Shown one piece after another: positions 1-11,664 of a stretch of 64,000 bases of DNA (the stretch's first letter is position 1; every line of letters begins with the position of its first letter). Source of the stretch: Pictodentalium vernedei. Taxonomy: Eukaryota; Mollusca; Scaphopoda; Dentaliida; Dentaliidae. The stretch spans positions 65,564,148 to 65,628,147 of the forward strand of contig CM062296.1 in NCBI GenBank assembly GCA_031216915.1, given 5' to 3'. The position numbers were made by a program, and so were the translations under genes. The notes beneath the pieces were generated by a model. The model was not told where the DNA came from. It ran no database searches and worked only from the letters and a program-made list of their open reading frames with translations.

Positions 1-1972
1 GTTCTTTGAACAGGCCACTTTCAAAATTTCCTCCTTGATCTGAATGTATTCTCTCTGGAAATCCATAATGTACAATAAAGTTGCTAAAAAGTACTTCTGT
101 TGTTTTTGCAATCATATTTTTCGTAGGATAGGCCTGTGCATACTTCGTGAAATGGTCCGTCACTACAAGTACATACTGGTAGCCACCTTTCGAAGTCTCG
201 AGGGTCAAAAAATCCATACATAATAACTCAAGTGGATATGAAGTATTGATGGAAACCAGTGTGCTCTGGAATTAGTGTCGGATTTTGAATCCATTTTTCT
301 ACTGAGCTGTCAATTCCAGGCCAATAAAATCTCTCTTTAATTAATGATATGCACCTATCCCTTCCGGGATGACCAATATCATTGTGGAGAGAAGTCAGGA
401 CTTTTCTGACCAGAGAAAATGGCAAAACTAATTGTTTACGAGTCTGGTAATTGAAAACATCTTCCCTATACAGTGCTCCACATTGATATTTAAAGGTGCT
501 GAAGTGACGATTCATCGCTGAATGTTCTTTCGTTGGAGGTAGACTTGATCTTTTAGGTTGGATGCCTGACCGAATTGCTGTCATCCATGGTCTAAGAGTA
601 TCATCTTTTTCTTGTAATCGCCTTCAAACTTTTTCAGGCATATCATCTATTTCCTGGCCAGGTGGTTCGTTCAAAGTATTCAACACAGATGTTGAACAAC
701 ACATACTATCAATAAAAGGTATTTGTAATTGCAACAAATTACAAATAGTCTTAATACTATCCTGGTCAATCTTGTCTTCATTATGGATTGGCCTAACATA
801 TTCAGGCATTCTGGATAGATAATCGGCATCAACATTGGATTTTCCAGAGCGATAGATGATTTCAAAGTCAAAAGCTGCCAAAGCTGACAGCCATCGCTGT
901 GAGGTTGCATCTAACTTTGCTGTGGTGAGTACATATGTCATCGGATTATTATCTGTGAAAACAACAAAGCGATGACCATACAAATAGTCGTGAAACTTGT
1001 CAGTAACTGCCCATTTTAAAGCCAAGAACTGGAATTCCGTTCAGAATTACTGACTCCACGACTTGCATAAGCAATAACTTTTTTCTGTCCGTTCTGTGTC
1101 TAATACAACACAGCGCCTAAACCATAGGAATTGGCATCGGTGTGCAACACAAAAGGCTTACTGTAAATCTGGATATCTGGAACAGGTGGAGTTGATAAAC
1201 AGTCCTTCAATTTACAAAAAGCTTTGTTCTGCTTTTCACCCCAAGACCATCTATCAACAAAATTTGACTTCTTTTTACCTTTTTTCTTTGCAATATTCGT
1301 TGGAGGAAGCAGGTCTGTCAAAGGTTTCGAGAGTTTAGAAAAATCTTTCACATATTTCCTGTAATATCCTGCAAAACCTAAACATTTTCTCAGCTCATCA
1401 GGATTTACAGGTGCAGGCCAGTTGACAATTTTATCAATTTTGCTTGGATCAGCTTCTGTTTCATTGGCTGAGACAACATGGCTTACGTATAGAACTTTTT
1501 CCTTAAAACGTCTACATTTAGATGGAGAGAGTTTCAAACCACACTGCCTTAACCTCTCAAATACCATTTGAAGCCTCTCCATATGTTGTTCAAAAGAATC
1601 AGAAAAAAATATTACATAATCTATGTACACCAAGCATATTTTTAAGTTTAACCCTTCCAAACATTGTTCCATCATCCACTGGAAACTAGCAGTGCATTTT
1701 TTAAACCAAAAGCGATACGATTAAACTCATAAAAACCAAGAGGGCGTGCAGTAAATGCAGTACGCTCCTAATGCTCTTCCAGAATTTCCAGCTGATGATA
1801 GCCTGACTTAAAGTCAAGTACACTAAAATATTTGGATCCAGATAAGTAATCTAAAATTTCATCTATCCTCAGCAGAGCATATGAATCCTGTACCGTTCTT
1901 TTATTTAAAAAACGATAATCTATACAAATTCTAAGGTCACCTGATTTTTTTTTTTTCGAACAAGTACCATGT
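1..1972 (-). pseudogene. Ty3/gypsy pol: RT, RNase H and integrase part
   Basis: Translated minus-strand stretches show the RT thumb/connection region with the typical LRKCLGFAGYYRKYV segment (about 1100-1675), an RNase H domain with a VVFTDNNPMTYVLT segment (about 624-1025), an H2C2 zinc-binding integrase N-domain containing GHPGRDRC (about 380-520) and the start of the integrase core, with TDHFTKYAQAYPTKN and SDQGGNFES near the left edge. The order RT, RNase H, integrase is that of Ty3/gypsy rather than Ty1/copia. The region is a broken fossil. Confidence 0.85.
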
Positions 1973-1986
1973 TAGAGGCATAAAGG
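1973..1986. repeat. 14 bp target-site duplication, left of LINE copy 1
   Basis: TAGAGGCATAAAGG is repeated exactly at 8162-8175. Between the two copies lies the LINE starting CCTAGGGGGG at 1987. The duplication falls inside gypsy RT, so it records insertion of the LINE into that element. Confidence 0.95.
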
Positions 1987-2794
1987 CCTAGGGGGGTTTG
2001 ATCATCCCCTACTAGGCGGGTCCTCAGGTGGCGGATAGAGGACGGCCTGCTCAATTGGGCAGGTTTGCTAATTTCTAATTGGCAGGTTTGCTCAATTGAG
2101 TTGGTTCGCTGCGAAATACATAAATACGCAGCCCCGGACCAAAATGATCAATCCTGCTAATACCATCTGGCAGGCACCTTGTTCTCCCGTGAGGTGCATT
2201 CCGAAGGCCCCGGAAGAAGGAATCCTGGCAGTTGAGGACTTGTGGCCCCGGTTAGGGCAGTCTCCGGGATGGAGCCCTGGTCTCCATTTCGGAGATAATC
2301 TTGTTCAACACACTGCTTTGGCCCCAATTTCGGGAGTAGAAGGATGGTCGGATGGTCCGTTCTGGCCAATCGGGAGCCCCCACCCCAAAAAGTACTGGGT
2401 GTCACGTCGGGGGGCATTTGGTGACCATTCATTCAATCATTTCTTTTATTCACATAACATAATTGCCATTGTGTACTGTTTTTAAACACTTTATATTTTA
2501 ATAGCCACTTAGTTTTGCTGCGCTGTCTGTTTCGGTTATGCATGGCAACCTTTTATTACGGTGTTTTATACAGTGATTGATTGGATGGCCGCCATCTGAA
2601 GACCTGGCACTTCCACACACGGGCCAATCAGCCAGTGGCATACTTCGGTATCAACACTGGCTGAGTATACTGCCCCATACCAGGTATGTGGGAATACCGG
2701 CAACCCGGTGGGTTCACTGCATGGCAGTAACCCTACCCCTTGTTGGACTCCGTGGTGGGTGGGAGCCGGGGCAGTGAACGCCTTAAAATCAAAT

Positions 2795-4210
2795 ATGGAC
2801 TCCACAAATAAAAAACAAAAACGAGGTCGGGAATTACTTTCTACTGACTCGGATTCTGACTCAGATTTTGAACCTACGACACATACTTGGCCAAAATTCA
2901 TTATAATGTATGCAGCTGACGAAAATAAAAGACTATCAGATATGAACCCATTTCTAATAGAAAAATCAATTAAAGGGATTGCTGGAACAGTTAAAGACGC
3001 CAAGAAATTAAGATCTGGCGCTTTACTGATAGAATGTCAAAGGGAAGTTCAAGCGACAAATTTACTTAAAACACAAAAACTAGCAGATATTGAGGTGAAT
3101 ACTTTTCCACATAAAATTTTAAACAGCAGCAGAGGTGTAATAAGAACCAGAGAATTAAATGGCATTGATATAATGGAAATAAAAAAGGAATTAGAACCCC
3201 AAGGAGTGACCGATGTTAAAAATATACAGATTAAAACGGATAACACAATAATTAAAACAAATACTTACATTTTGACTTTCAATTCTACTCAACCGCCTAA
3301 AGCTATTAAAGTTGGATATATGAACGTCAAAGTGGATTTGTATATTCCAAATCCACTTCGATGCTTCAAATGTCAGAAATATGGACATGGACAGAACAAT
3401 TGTAGAGGTCAACAAATATGTTTCCGATGTGGCCTGCAACATCAAGATCCATGCAGCAATCCCATCAAGTGTGTTAACTGTCAGGGCAATCACATGTCAT
3501 CGTCCAAAGATTGCCCTGTCTGGAAACGGGAGAAAACTATTCAAAAAGTCAAATGTGAAAAACAAATAAGTTTTAAAGAAGCCAGGGAAATCGTGTCATC
3601 AATGCCAGGTATGTGTGCATCATCACCATCATATGCCACAAAATTATCCCAAAAATTACCAACTCAATCAGTAGCATGCCAAACACAATATACATGGCTC
3701 AAAGGTACAATACCATCTTCAGTACAGTCATTTACAATAGAACCTCCATCCACTCAAAAGAATACAGCTGCCCAAACAACAGAAAAAATAACAACAGACA
3801 AAAAGGAACACCACCCTAAAAATCCACCTCAAGCAGAACAAAATAAAGAACCAAAACACAAACCTGAAAAAAATAAGTCAATTAAACCAAACCAAGACAT
3901 ACAACATAGCTCTCAACAAAATCTGAGTCAGAGAAGGAAACAGTCACAACAAGATAAGAATAAAGAAAAGGAAAAACAGAAACTAGAATCCAACAGAATA
4001 TCTAAACGTCTTCAAAATGTTGTCACAAGCAACATGTTTGAAGGCATTGAGGCAATGTCAGTTGATGAGTGCATCGATGACACGTTCTCAAACAAACCAC
4101 CCCTGAGTTCGTCTCAGGGAAAATCCCCACGTAAACCATCACCTAGAAGAAACACTGGGGCAATTTCGCCCATACGTCCACCTTCTAATTCACCACTCAA
4201 ACATGGATAA
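2795..4210 (+). CDS. LINE ORF1 protein, nucleic-acid-binding (copy 1)
   Basis: This 471-residue protein is the RNA-binding partner in the LINE ribonucleoprotein. The acidic, serine-rich N-terminus (about residues 14-25, alternating S and D) is followed by a conserved globular region (about 28-185) and three zinc knuckles: CFKCQKYGHGQNNC from residue 190, CFRCGLQHQDPC from 209 and CVNCQGNHMSSSKDC from 226. The C-terminal third is rich in K, Q, N and S and looks disordered. I chose the ATG at 2795 because copy 2 starts at the equivalent point; the frame is open 29 codons further upstream to an ATG at 2708, but that stretch is 5' region shared by copies with no ORF1 start there. The last 8 bases overlap the ORF2 start. 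Family assignment is firm; details of RNA binding are inferred. Confidence 0.92.
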   Translation: MDSTNKKQKRGRELLSTDSDSDSDFEPTTHTWPKFIIMYAADENKRLSDMNPFLIEKSIKGIAGTVKDAKKLRSGALLIECQREVQATNLLKTQKLADIEVNTFPHKILNSSRGVIRTRELNGIDIMEIKKELEPQGVTDVKNIQIKTDNTIIKTNTYILTFNSTQPPKAIKVGYMNVKVDLYIPNPLRCFKCQKYGHGQNNCRGQQICFRCGLQHQDPCSNPIKCVNCQGNHMSSSKDCPVWKREKTIQKVKCEKQISFKEAREIVSSMPGMCASSPSYATKLSQKLPTQSVACQTQYTWLKGTIPSSVQSFTIEPPSTQKNTAAQTTEKITTDKKEHHPKNPPQAEQNKEPKHKPEKNKSIKPNQDIQHSSQQNLSQRRKQSQQDKNKEKEKQKLESNRISKRLQNVVTSNMFEGIEAMSVDECIDDTFSNKPPLSSSQGKSPRKPSPRRNTGAISPIRPPSNSPLKHG

Positions 4211-7200
4211 TACATCCAAACAAAATATTATACAGTGGAATTGTCGAGGTTTTAGAGCGAATTTTAATGAACTGGGCCTTTTGAGCCAAAAGTATAAACC
4301 TGCTGCTTTTTGCCTGCAGGAAACTCTTTTAAAGAAACCCGAGTCTCAAGATTATTCAGTCTTTAAGCATTATACTTCGTATAATGCCTGGGCAGATGAA
4401 ACTGATCTTCATATTCGTGGAACATCCGTCTTAGTTAGAAACGACATTATTCACAGTTCTGTATCTTTGCAATCAAATTTACAGGCTGTAGCGGTACGCC
4501 TAACTTTAGACAAGACAATTACATTATGTTCTGTATACGTTTCACCAAGTAAACCCCTACAACTGAATGAGCTTGAGCTGCTAGTCCAACAGCTCCCAAC
4601 CCCATACATTTTGTTGGGTGATTTTAATGCACATAGCCCCCTTTGGGGTAATTCCTGCAGTCAAGAGGATGCAAAAGGTAAAACTGTAGAAGAGTTCATG
4701 ACAAAATATGATTTGTGTTTGTTTAATGATGGTTCAGACACTTATCTGCACCCCGCATCTGGTTCGTATACATCGATTGATCTTTCAATTGCATGCCCTT
4801 CTACCTTCCTCGATTTTTCTTGGAAGGTAGAAGATGACTTGTGCGGGAGTGACCACTTTCCAATTGTGTTGGAAAGCGTTGTTCCGGCAGATGATGAGAG
4901 GGTGCCCCAGTGGAACTTTAAAAAGGCTGACTGGGACACTTTCTCGTCGCTTTGTTCTGAACGCCTCACACGGGAGAAATTTCAGGACAGTACTGACCAG
5001 ATTGAACACTTCACCACAGAGTTGATTGACATTGCAAGCCAAGTCATTCCTAAAACCTCGGCAAATCCAAAACGTTTCACTAAACCATGGTTTGATACCG
5101 AGTGCAAACAGGCTATAAAAGATCGCAAGAAATTTGAGAGGGAATTTAATAAGTCACCAACTACACAAAATTTGGATAGATTACGTATAAATCGGGCAAA
5201 AACAAGACGACTTTTAAAACATAAAAAGAAAAGTTCATGGGAAACTTACGTTTCGAAACTAAATCAAAACACCCCCATCACTAAAATTTGGAAAATGATT
5301 AAAAAAATTAAAGGAAAAGAAACACAATCAGCTGTACAACACCTAAAAGATAACAACACACTCATAACATCAAAACAGGAAATTTCAAACAAGTTGGCCT
5401 CTACATTTTCTAAACATTCGTCGTCTGAAAATAGTAACCCAGAGTTCCTCAAACTTAAAAAACAACAAGAAAAACAAAAGATTAAATTTACATCCAATAA
5501 CTTAGAGGACTACAACGAACCTTTCTCTATGGAAGAGTTAAGTAACTCTTTGCATAGAGCAAAGGATTCTGCCACTGGACCTGATCAAATACACTATCAA
5601 CTTTTAAAACATCTGCCTCAAACTTCACTTGCACTTTTATTATCTATTTTTGATGACATTTGGGTGACTGGCCAGTTTCCACCTTCCTGGCGAAACGCTA
5701 CTATAATTCCTATTCCTAAGCCTGATAAAGATCACAGCAACCCAAGCAATTACAGGCCTATTGCCTTAACCAGTTGTCTGTGTAAAACCATGGAGAGGAT
5801 GATCAATGATCGACTTGTCTGGTTTCTGGAATCGAACAATCTGCTTGCAGATGTTCAGTGTGGTTTCCGAAACCAGAGAAGTACTGTGGATCATTTGGTC
5901 AGACTTGAAACGTTTATAAGAAATGCCTTTGCTAGAAAAGAACATGTGGTCGCCATCTTCTTTGATCTAGAGAAGGCATATGATACAACGTGGACGTATG
6001 GGATTTTAAAAGATCTTTTTAACATGGGGTTGAGAGGGCGTATGCCTCTTTTTATTGAAAACTTTTTGAGGGACCGCCAGTTTCAGGTTCGTGTTGGGTC
6101 AACGTTATCTGATCCTCACGGGCAGGAATTGGGGGTTCCTCAGGGTAGTATTTTATCCGTTACCCTGTTTTCGGTAAAAATTAACAGTATCATCGATGCA
6201 ATTGAAAATATGGTAGACTCTTCATTGTATGTCGATGATTTTTTAATCTGTTATAGCAGTAAAAATATGAATGCTATCGAGCGCAAACTTCAGCTGTGTT
6301 TGAATAGGATTCAAAAATGGGCCACAGAAAATGGTTTTAAATTTTCAAAGTCAAAAACGAACTGTGTTCATTTTTGTAAACTTCGGAAACATCACCTCGA
6401 TCCGGAGTTAAAAATCGATGGGAGTCCTATTAAAGTTGTTAAGGAAGTGAAATTCTTAGGTTTGTTGTTTGATAACAAACTGAATTTCACTTCCCACATA
6501 AAACAACTAAAAGTTAAATGTAAGAAAGCTCTGAACCCGCTGAAAGTTGTTGGTAGCGCCGATTGGGGTGCTGACCAAAAAACTTTGCTCCATCTGTATA
6601 GATCACTTGTTCGGTCAAAATTAGATTACGGTTGTGTAGTTTACGGTTCTGCAAGGAAATCATATCTGAAATCACTTGATGCAATTCATAATAGTGGTAT
6701 TAGAATTAGTCTAGGGGCTTTTCGAACATCCCCAATAGACTCGATGCTTGTTGAAGCAGAGGAACCTTCTCTTGAGAAGCGTAGAATTAAATTGTCTCTT
6801 CAATATGTGTCTAAACTTTTGGCCAATCCTTCAAATCCTGCTTATAATTGTGTTACAGACCCTCAAAATGTTGATTTCTTTAACCGCCACCAGAAACATA
6901 TTCCTCCATTGGGAATTAGAATTAAACCCCACATGGAGTCCACCAAAATTGAACCACACACAATAAAGGAAAATCGTAAAACACATATTCCTCCTTGGCA
7001 TCTTAAAACACCTACAGTCATTTTGGACCTTGCTTCTACCAAAAAATCTGATACCAATTCCTTACAGTTCAAACAAAAATATGCCGAAATAAAGTCCAAG
7101 TATAGTACATATACAAGGATCTATACGGATGGATCTAAGGATGGTGATAAAGTATCATCAGCTGCTGTTACTGGTGGTCATGTCACCTCAATCAGAATAC

Positions 7201-7913
7201 CGAATCAGGGTTCTATTTTCACAGCTGAAGTTAAAGCTTTACAACTCGCTCTTGAACATATCGAGAATTTTCAGGAAAAGAAGTCGATTATTTTTTCCGA
7301 CTCTCTTTCCTCTTTACTTGCTTTACTCAACCCTAAGTTGAAGAACCCTCTAGTTTTGGAACTTCGTGAGAAGTTAACAACTCTCATGTCTGACCAATGT
7401 GATATCGTGTTTTGCTGGTTACCCGGACATGTAGGTATCGCTGGTAACACCAGGGCAGACAGTGCAGCAAAACAGGCTTTAACAAAGCCTCTTACTGATT
7501 TTAACATCCCTTTCAGTGATTTCAAACCACATATTAGTAGCTACATCAAATCTATGTGGCAGGCGGAATGGAATGGGGCAACTAATAACAAGCTTCATCG
7601 CTTCCGACCAACTATTTCTGATCACTACCCATCCAGTAACCTTTGTAGAAAGGATCATGTTATTGTGACACGATGTCATATTGGTCATACAAGACTAACA
7701 CATTCCTTTCTGTTAGAGGGTAATTTGCGACCAGAGTGTGTTCCATGTCAGCAGGTGTTGTCAGTGGAACACATTCTTTTACATTGCACTGATTTTAATC
7801 TTGTTAGAGGGCAGTACTTCACAGCTGGATCCCTTAGAGATCTATTTTATAATACGAGCCCACACAAAATTGTGTCATTTCTAAAAGTAATCAACCTTTT
7901 TACAAAATTTTAA
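4203..7913 (+). CDS. LINE ORF2: endonuclease, reverse transcriptase, RNase H (copy 1)
   Basis: This 1236-residue replicase nicks the target and primes reverse transcription on it. An APE-like endonuclease fills about residues 1-235, with QETLLKK, GDFNAHSPLWG and SDHFPI motifs. RT covers about 460-740, with FFDLEKAYDTTW and the catalytic YVDD at 676-679. RNase H covers about 970-1100, starting at YTDGSKDGD (Y974) and including WLPGHVGIAGN. A C-terminal CX2C...HX4C zinc motif begins at C1179. The start overlaps the end of ORF1 in the arrangement ATGGATAA, which suggests translation by reinitiation or coupling; that is inference. No stop or frameshift interrupts the frame, and every catalytic motif I looked for is present. 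Confidence 0.95.
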   Translation: MDNTSKQNIIQWNCRGFRANFNELGLLSQKYKPAAFCLQETLLKKPESQDYSVFKHYTSYNAWADETDLHIRGTSVLVRNDIIHSSVSLQSNLQAVAVRLTLDKTITLCSVYVSPSKPLQLNELELLVQQLPTPYILLGDFNAHSPLWGNSCSQEDAKGKTVEEFMTKYDLCLFNDGSDTYLHPASGSYTSIDLSIACPSTFLDFSWKVEDDLCGSDHFPIVLESVVPADDERVPQWNFKKADWDTFSSLCSERLTREKFQDSTDQIEHFTTELIDIASQVIPKTSANPKRFTKPWFDTECKQAIKDRKKFEREFNKSPTTQNLDRLRINRAKTRRLLKHKKKSSWETYVSKLNQNTPITKIWKMIKKIKGKETQSAVQHLKDNNTLITSKQEISNKLASTFSKHSSSENSNPEFLKLKKQQEKQKIKFTSNNLEDYNEPFSMEELSNSLHRAKDSATGPDQIHYQLLKHLPQTSLALLLSIFDDIWVTGQFPPSWRNATIIPIPKPDKDHSNPSNYRPIALTSCLCKTMERMINDRLVWFLESNNLLADVQCGFRNQRSTVDHLVRLETFIRNAFARKEHVVAIFFDLEKAYDTTWTYGILKDLFNMGLRGRMPLFIENFLRDRQFQVRVGSTLSDPHGQELGVPQGSILSVTLFSVKINSIIDAIENMVDSSLYVDDFLICYSSKNMNAIERKLQLCLNRIQKWATENGFKFSKSKTNCVHFCKLRKHHLDPELKIDGSPIKVVKEVKFLGLLFDNKLNFTSHIKQLKVKCKKALNPLKVVGSADWGADQKTLLHLYRSLVRSKLDYGCVVYGSARKSYLKSLDAIHNSGIRISLGAFRTSPIDSMLVEAEEPSLEKRRIKLSLQYVSKLLANPSNPAYNCVTDPQNVDFFNRHQKHIPPLGIRIKPHMESTKIEPHTIKENRKTHIPPWHLKTPTVILDLASTKKSDTNSLQFKQKYAEIKSKYSTYTRIYTDGSKDGDKVSSAAVTGGHVTSIRIPNQGSIFTAEVKALQLALEHIENFQEKKSIIFSDSLSSLLALLNPKLKNPLVLELREKLTTLMSDQCDIVFCWLPGHVGIAGNTRADSAAKQALTKPLTDFNIPFSDFKPHISSYIKSMWQAEWNGATNNKLHRFRPTISDHYPSSNLCRKDHVIVTRCHIGHTRLTHSFLLEGNLRPECVPCQQVLSVEHILLHCTDFNLVRGQYFTAGSLRDLFYNTSPHKIVSFLKVINLFTKF

Positions 7914-8161
7914 AATTGTTTTTATTCTTTTAATCTCGAATCATCAAGTCTCAGTTCTATAGGTTGATTTATAATGTTTTTTCTCATCTCATTACTCTTT
8001 GCTTTTCTAATCATTTTTGTCTCTGAAATGATTTTTTTGGTTATTTTCATTTCATTCAATTTTTACTTCATTCTTGATTTTATATACCTCTGTTTTCTCG
8101 CCACGATATAGCCCTAGCTGCTGATGTGGCGTTAAGCACCAATAAATAAATAAATAATAAA

Positions 8162-8175
8162 TAGAGGCATAAAGG
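8162..8175. repeat. 14 bp target-site duplication, right of LINE copy 1
   Basis: Exact repeat of 1973-1986 (TAGAGGCATAAAGG), directly after the AATAAATAAATAAT tail of the LINE. Confidence 0.95.
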
Positions 8176-8840
8176 CTGTGTGACCGCCGAATAACTCCAG
8201 CAGCGAGTAACTGGTGTAGGTGATTTCGAACCTCATCCAACATACCTGGTGGAATATGCTTGAAACGTTGTTTGAATGGAGTGTCACCCACTAATATCTT
8301 TTAGATCTCTACGTAAACCAGACCAAAACATTGATCTCAACATTTGATCAGTTTCTTCTGCCTGAACTTCACCCATCATAACAGCACGACTCAACAAATC
8401 TTCGAGTCTACACCCCATGTAACAACATCTTCAGTATCAACCTGAAAAGAGCAGTAACATTTTGACAAAATTGATTCTCGGGTATCAATCACTCCATATA
8501 TGCTGTAATTTTTTTTTAAATATCGTCGCAAGTAGCCTGAGAACCAAGTCGCATAAGAATATGAGCTGCATCACCTTTAGGAGATTTTCTCATGCACTGT
8601 AAAATTTCTGAAGTGCTATGGTTTTCTGAAATAAGACATTTCACTATACCGCCAAAGATCATACGTTGTTTCACCTTTTGGATCACCTGAAAAAGCTGAA
8701 ATTCTTAAAGAATTTTTAACAATGACCTGTGGCTGAGGCTCATCAATAGGCTCTTTTTTTATTTCTGGCTGTTGGCTGAAACCCTGTAACCAAGATTTAA
8801 ACTGCTGTGGTGTGTCAGCCTTGGGTTTCACACGCATAAA
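8176..8840 (-). pseudogene. Ty3/gypsy gag remnant and RT N-terminal piece
   Basis: Minus-strand translation near 8616-8837 gives a gag-like stretch (RISAFSGDPKGETTYDLW). Continuing towards 8300 there are further gag-like segments (KSPKGDAAHILMRLG). Next to the LINE insertion, about 8290-8176, lies the conserved start of gypsy RT (PPGMLDEVRNHLHQLLAAGV). This is the upstream half of the element whose pol occupies 1-1972. It is broken. Confidence 0.7.
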
Positions 8841-11462
8841 TTAAGATATGTCGCAACGCATAACGTTGAAGCCAACTCCTGTAGCCAAAACTTCAATTCA
8901 GAATAATCAATCAATTTCAAACACACCGCAATCAAAAATTCCCCCAATAAACAACAAAATTAATCCAAGAAAATTTTCCGACACAAATATCGCAATAATA
9001 ACTGTTCAAATATGTAATTTGCTATCGGTGAAAGAGAGAGAGAGAGAGAGGGGGAAGAAAAAAAAAACAATCGACCATTCACCAAAAATTGAATCAACAA
9101 AATACACCAGCAGTTATGCAGGCTAACTGCTATAAAACTATCATCTGATTTCACAACTTGATCAACAGATCAAATACATTCATAACAAAAAATAAGATGC
9201 AAGAGATGTCTGTGTAACGTGTTGATATGATAAAACAAAACAAAATAAAAATGAGAGCAGGAAAAAAAAATATGTGGGGTGGGGTGGGGGTTCAACGTTA
9301 CTTCAAGTATGTAAAGCAACAGTGGGGGGCAGAGGCCCACACCAAAAAAAAAAAGAAAACAAAAAATCAAAATTAGCCAAACATTTCCACAAGTTATTCC
9401 AGAAAAAAACCCAAAAACAAACACTAATTACTTATTTACTTCAAATAAATTGCCAAAAAAAAAAAATAAATAAATTAAAGTTTAATATCTGATCAAAATA
9501 TCTGCAGAAGTTTTACATTTGCACAGTTTGTTTGAATAAATGAAAAATCACAACAGCGAATTACACTGCACAGAAATCTGTAAACTAGGTCAGACCTTTG
9601 ACCTTTTCATTGGTCTATCACATCACGTGACAGTGACCTTGGCAAATAATAATGGTGGGCGTTACTTGTTTATTTATTCAAGCTATGTGATTTCCGAATG
9701 AAGCACAAGACTGGTGAAATAAACGAATAACACAGTTTGGAAGAAGTACTGCAGACAAATATAAACAAAAACAGCAAACAGTTACATTACAGGCACATTA
9801 TCGATTTTCTGATGAGAATATCTAATCAGAAATGCAACAATGTGTGAATAATGCTCGTGTTGACATCGAAGTTACATGTGCAAGTATGGCAAGGTTTGTA
9901 AACAATAACAAACTAAGTGGGCGTGACTTAACTAGAATAAATATGAGTGTGTCGGGTCACCTGCTATCAGATCAACACTGCAACGCATAATCAAGAGAAA
10001 TCAATACAAGCATGATTTATTATCATGAGTCCCTTTTATGAATACTGTTATTTGATCAGGGTCAGTGTCAACTGGACGTCATAATGGTTTATACACTGTC
10101 AATTCAGGTCAATCAGCCAAGGGAAAACCTGTCACGTATTGTTAAGGTCAGTTCATATAATGGGGTACGATATTTCAAAAAGTTAGGTATACCTGTATAT
10201 ACGTTTCCTTGGTTTCCTGGAGAATGATGCTAGCAGACAAATTAGCAGACGAGTAGAGTCTCATACGTGCGTTGATATAAAATAACACATGATAAATCCT
10301 GAATTAGTGAATACTGAATCCTTTTCGCCGGCGAATGAACAGAACTAGATGCGTGACGTCATCATATTTACACAAGTTGGAATCAAATTGATATCACTGA
10401 TGAAATCGACACACTTCTTTCAGATGCATTAGATAAAAATCAGAATTCCGTTGGGCGCCATTATCGCAGAGTGGTGGGTTGCTGATTGAGCCATCTCCCG
10501 ATAAAATAAAATGAATCTGGATGAATTATATATTTACACGTTTATTCCTTTATACACATTGTTTATTTAAAAAACTATCACAGATGAAGGATTTTCAAAT
10601 TTACAGCTGACTGGAATATATACAACACATCAGGAAATCAGCGATCATACATCATCATCATCATCATTACAATAATTATTCTGACAGATCCTAAAAATAC
10701 ATAAATATAAATATATGTAGGATTTCCCAAATGATATCATGGAAGCGATTTCCGAAACGTAACAGAATCGATTCACTGCAAATCCAGCTGCAGGTGATCG
10801 GGGCAACAGCTCCGATCATCCTACAGATGCACTTGCAATTATTAAACGAAATAAACAAATAATGCTTTCTTACCATATCGAAATGTCTTAGATCTTTACA
10901 AGAATATATTTTCAAAGAGCCTCCATAATGTCATTAACATGTTTCACATTCAAACAGTTGAAGTACAACCGACCAATCTCAAAACCATGCAATACTCCAA
11001 ACAAAAGAACAAAAGGATTTCCCACGACAACTGCAATCGAGGCTGCACAAGCGAGAACTCAGACAAGACCTTTAACAAAATTAACCCCAGTCAATCTACA
11101 GAAGCAAGCTAGAGCAGTTAATTAGTACATCAGTTGATGAAGCTGTAAAATAAAAAAAGCTGAAACTAAACAAGTTAGCAGCTGGAATAAATATAATTAG
11201 TCTGAATCATCAGTAATAAAGACGAATATAATAATGAGTAAATAGCATTATTTGAACAGTACCACAATAACAGCAGAAAAATTGCTTTAATGCTATATGT
11301 TTCACTCATATATGCTGCACTCACATCACCAATAGTGCTGATTTTTTCACTTCATGGCCATCTTGAAAATAATAAGATATTTCATGGCCAACTATCGTAA
11401 AGTACTCTATATACCAAAAGTGACTTCCATACCAAATTCCATGCTTGTATCACAAACTGAAC
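8841..11462. other. AT-rich stretch without a recognised gene
   Basis: No coding region, RNA gene or recognisable element was found in these 2.6 kb. Local features are a GA dinucleotide run near 9031-9050, several A-runs (9340-9480), ATC triplets near 10649-10664, an inverted pair of AGGTCA-like half-sites near 9585-9603 and a perfect TGACGTCA at 10354-10361. Part of the right side may be the 5' end of the gypsy element, but no LTR could be delimited. Confidence 0.5.
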
Positions 11463-11664
11463 TATACTCTCCCAAAAAGTAAGTGTGCATGCTAAAAAAT
11501 AACACTGAAAAAAAGATATATATCATTTTCATTCATGGACATTTTATTCAATCACAGATGAATCAATTTGTGATCAACACGAGAAATTTCATTATGCTAC
11601 GACGAATACTCTTGGTGCCATGGAGAGTCAAAGACACTAAGGGTCAAACACAAAAGTCACACAC

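Larger units (their letters stand above)
1987..8161 (+). mobile_element. Full-length I-group LINE, copy 1
   Basis: The element has an 808 bp 5' region beginning CCTAGGGGGG, ORF1 (2795-4210), ORF2 (4203-7913), a 248 bp 3' region and an AATAAA-type tail. Perfect 14 bp target duplications flank it. Domain order (CCHC-knuckle ORF1; ORF2 with APE-type endonuclease, RT, RNase H and a C-terminal zinc motif) is that of the I superfamily within the Jockey group; the exact clade, for example I or Nimb, is not settled here. Both frames are open and the ORF2 length equals that of copy 2 at 45212-51321, so the copy is young. It lies inside a Ty3/gypsy element. I infer internal promoter activity in the 5' region from family habit only. 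Confidence 0.93.
1..8840 (-). mobile_element. Ty3/gypsy LTR retrotransposon fossil, split by a LINE
   Basis: Minus-strand gag and pol pieces lie on both sides of a LINE inserted at 1987-8161. From 5' to 3' of the element the parts are gag (about 8840 down to 8300), the N-terminal part of reverse transcriptase (about 8290-8176), the rest of RT and RNase H (about 1972-620) and integrase (about 584-1). The 3' LTR would lie left of the window. I could not define a 5' LTR to the right of 8840 and saw no protease domain. The element is broken, with several breaks besides the LINE insertion. It is older than that LINE, whose two frames are still open. Confidence 0.85.

Noticed and set aside
2157-2432. 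Minus-strand frame shared by LINE copies 1 and 2 in the 5' region
   Set aside because: It is GC-rich 5' region without known domains. Similarity between copies is explained by common descent, and the frame length is not kept (also at 45300-45653).
2708-2794. Upstream ATG extending ORF1 of copy 1 by 29 residues
   Set aside because: Copy 2 has its ORF1 start at the position equivalent to 2795, and the extension is 5' region sequence.
10354-10361. TGACGTCA as a cAMP-response promoter site
   Set aside because: No gene start was found near it. The octamer also occurs at 40116-40123 and 51828-51835 in unrelated settings, so chance is a fair explanation.
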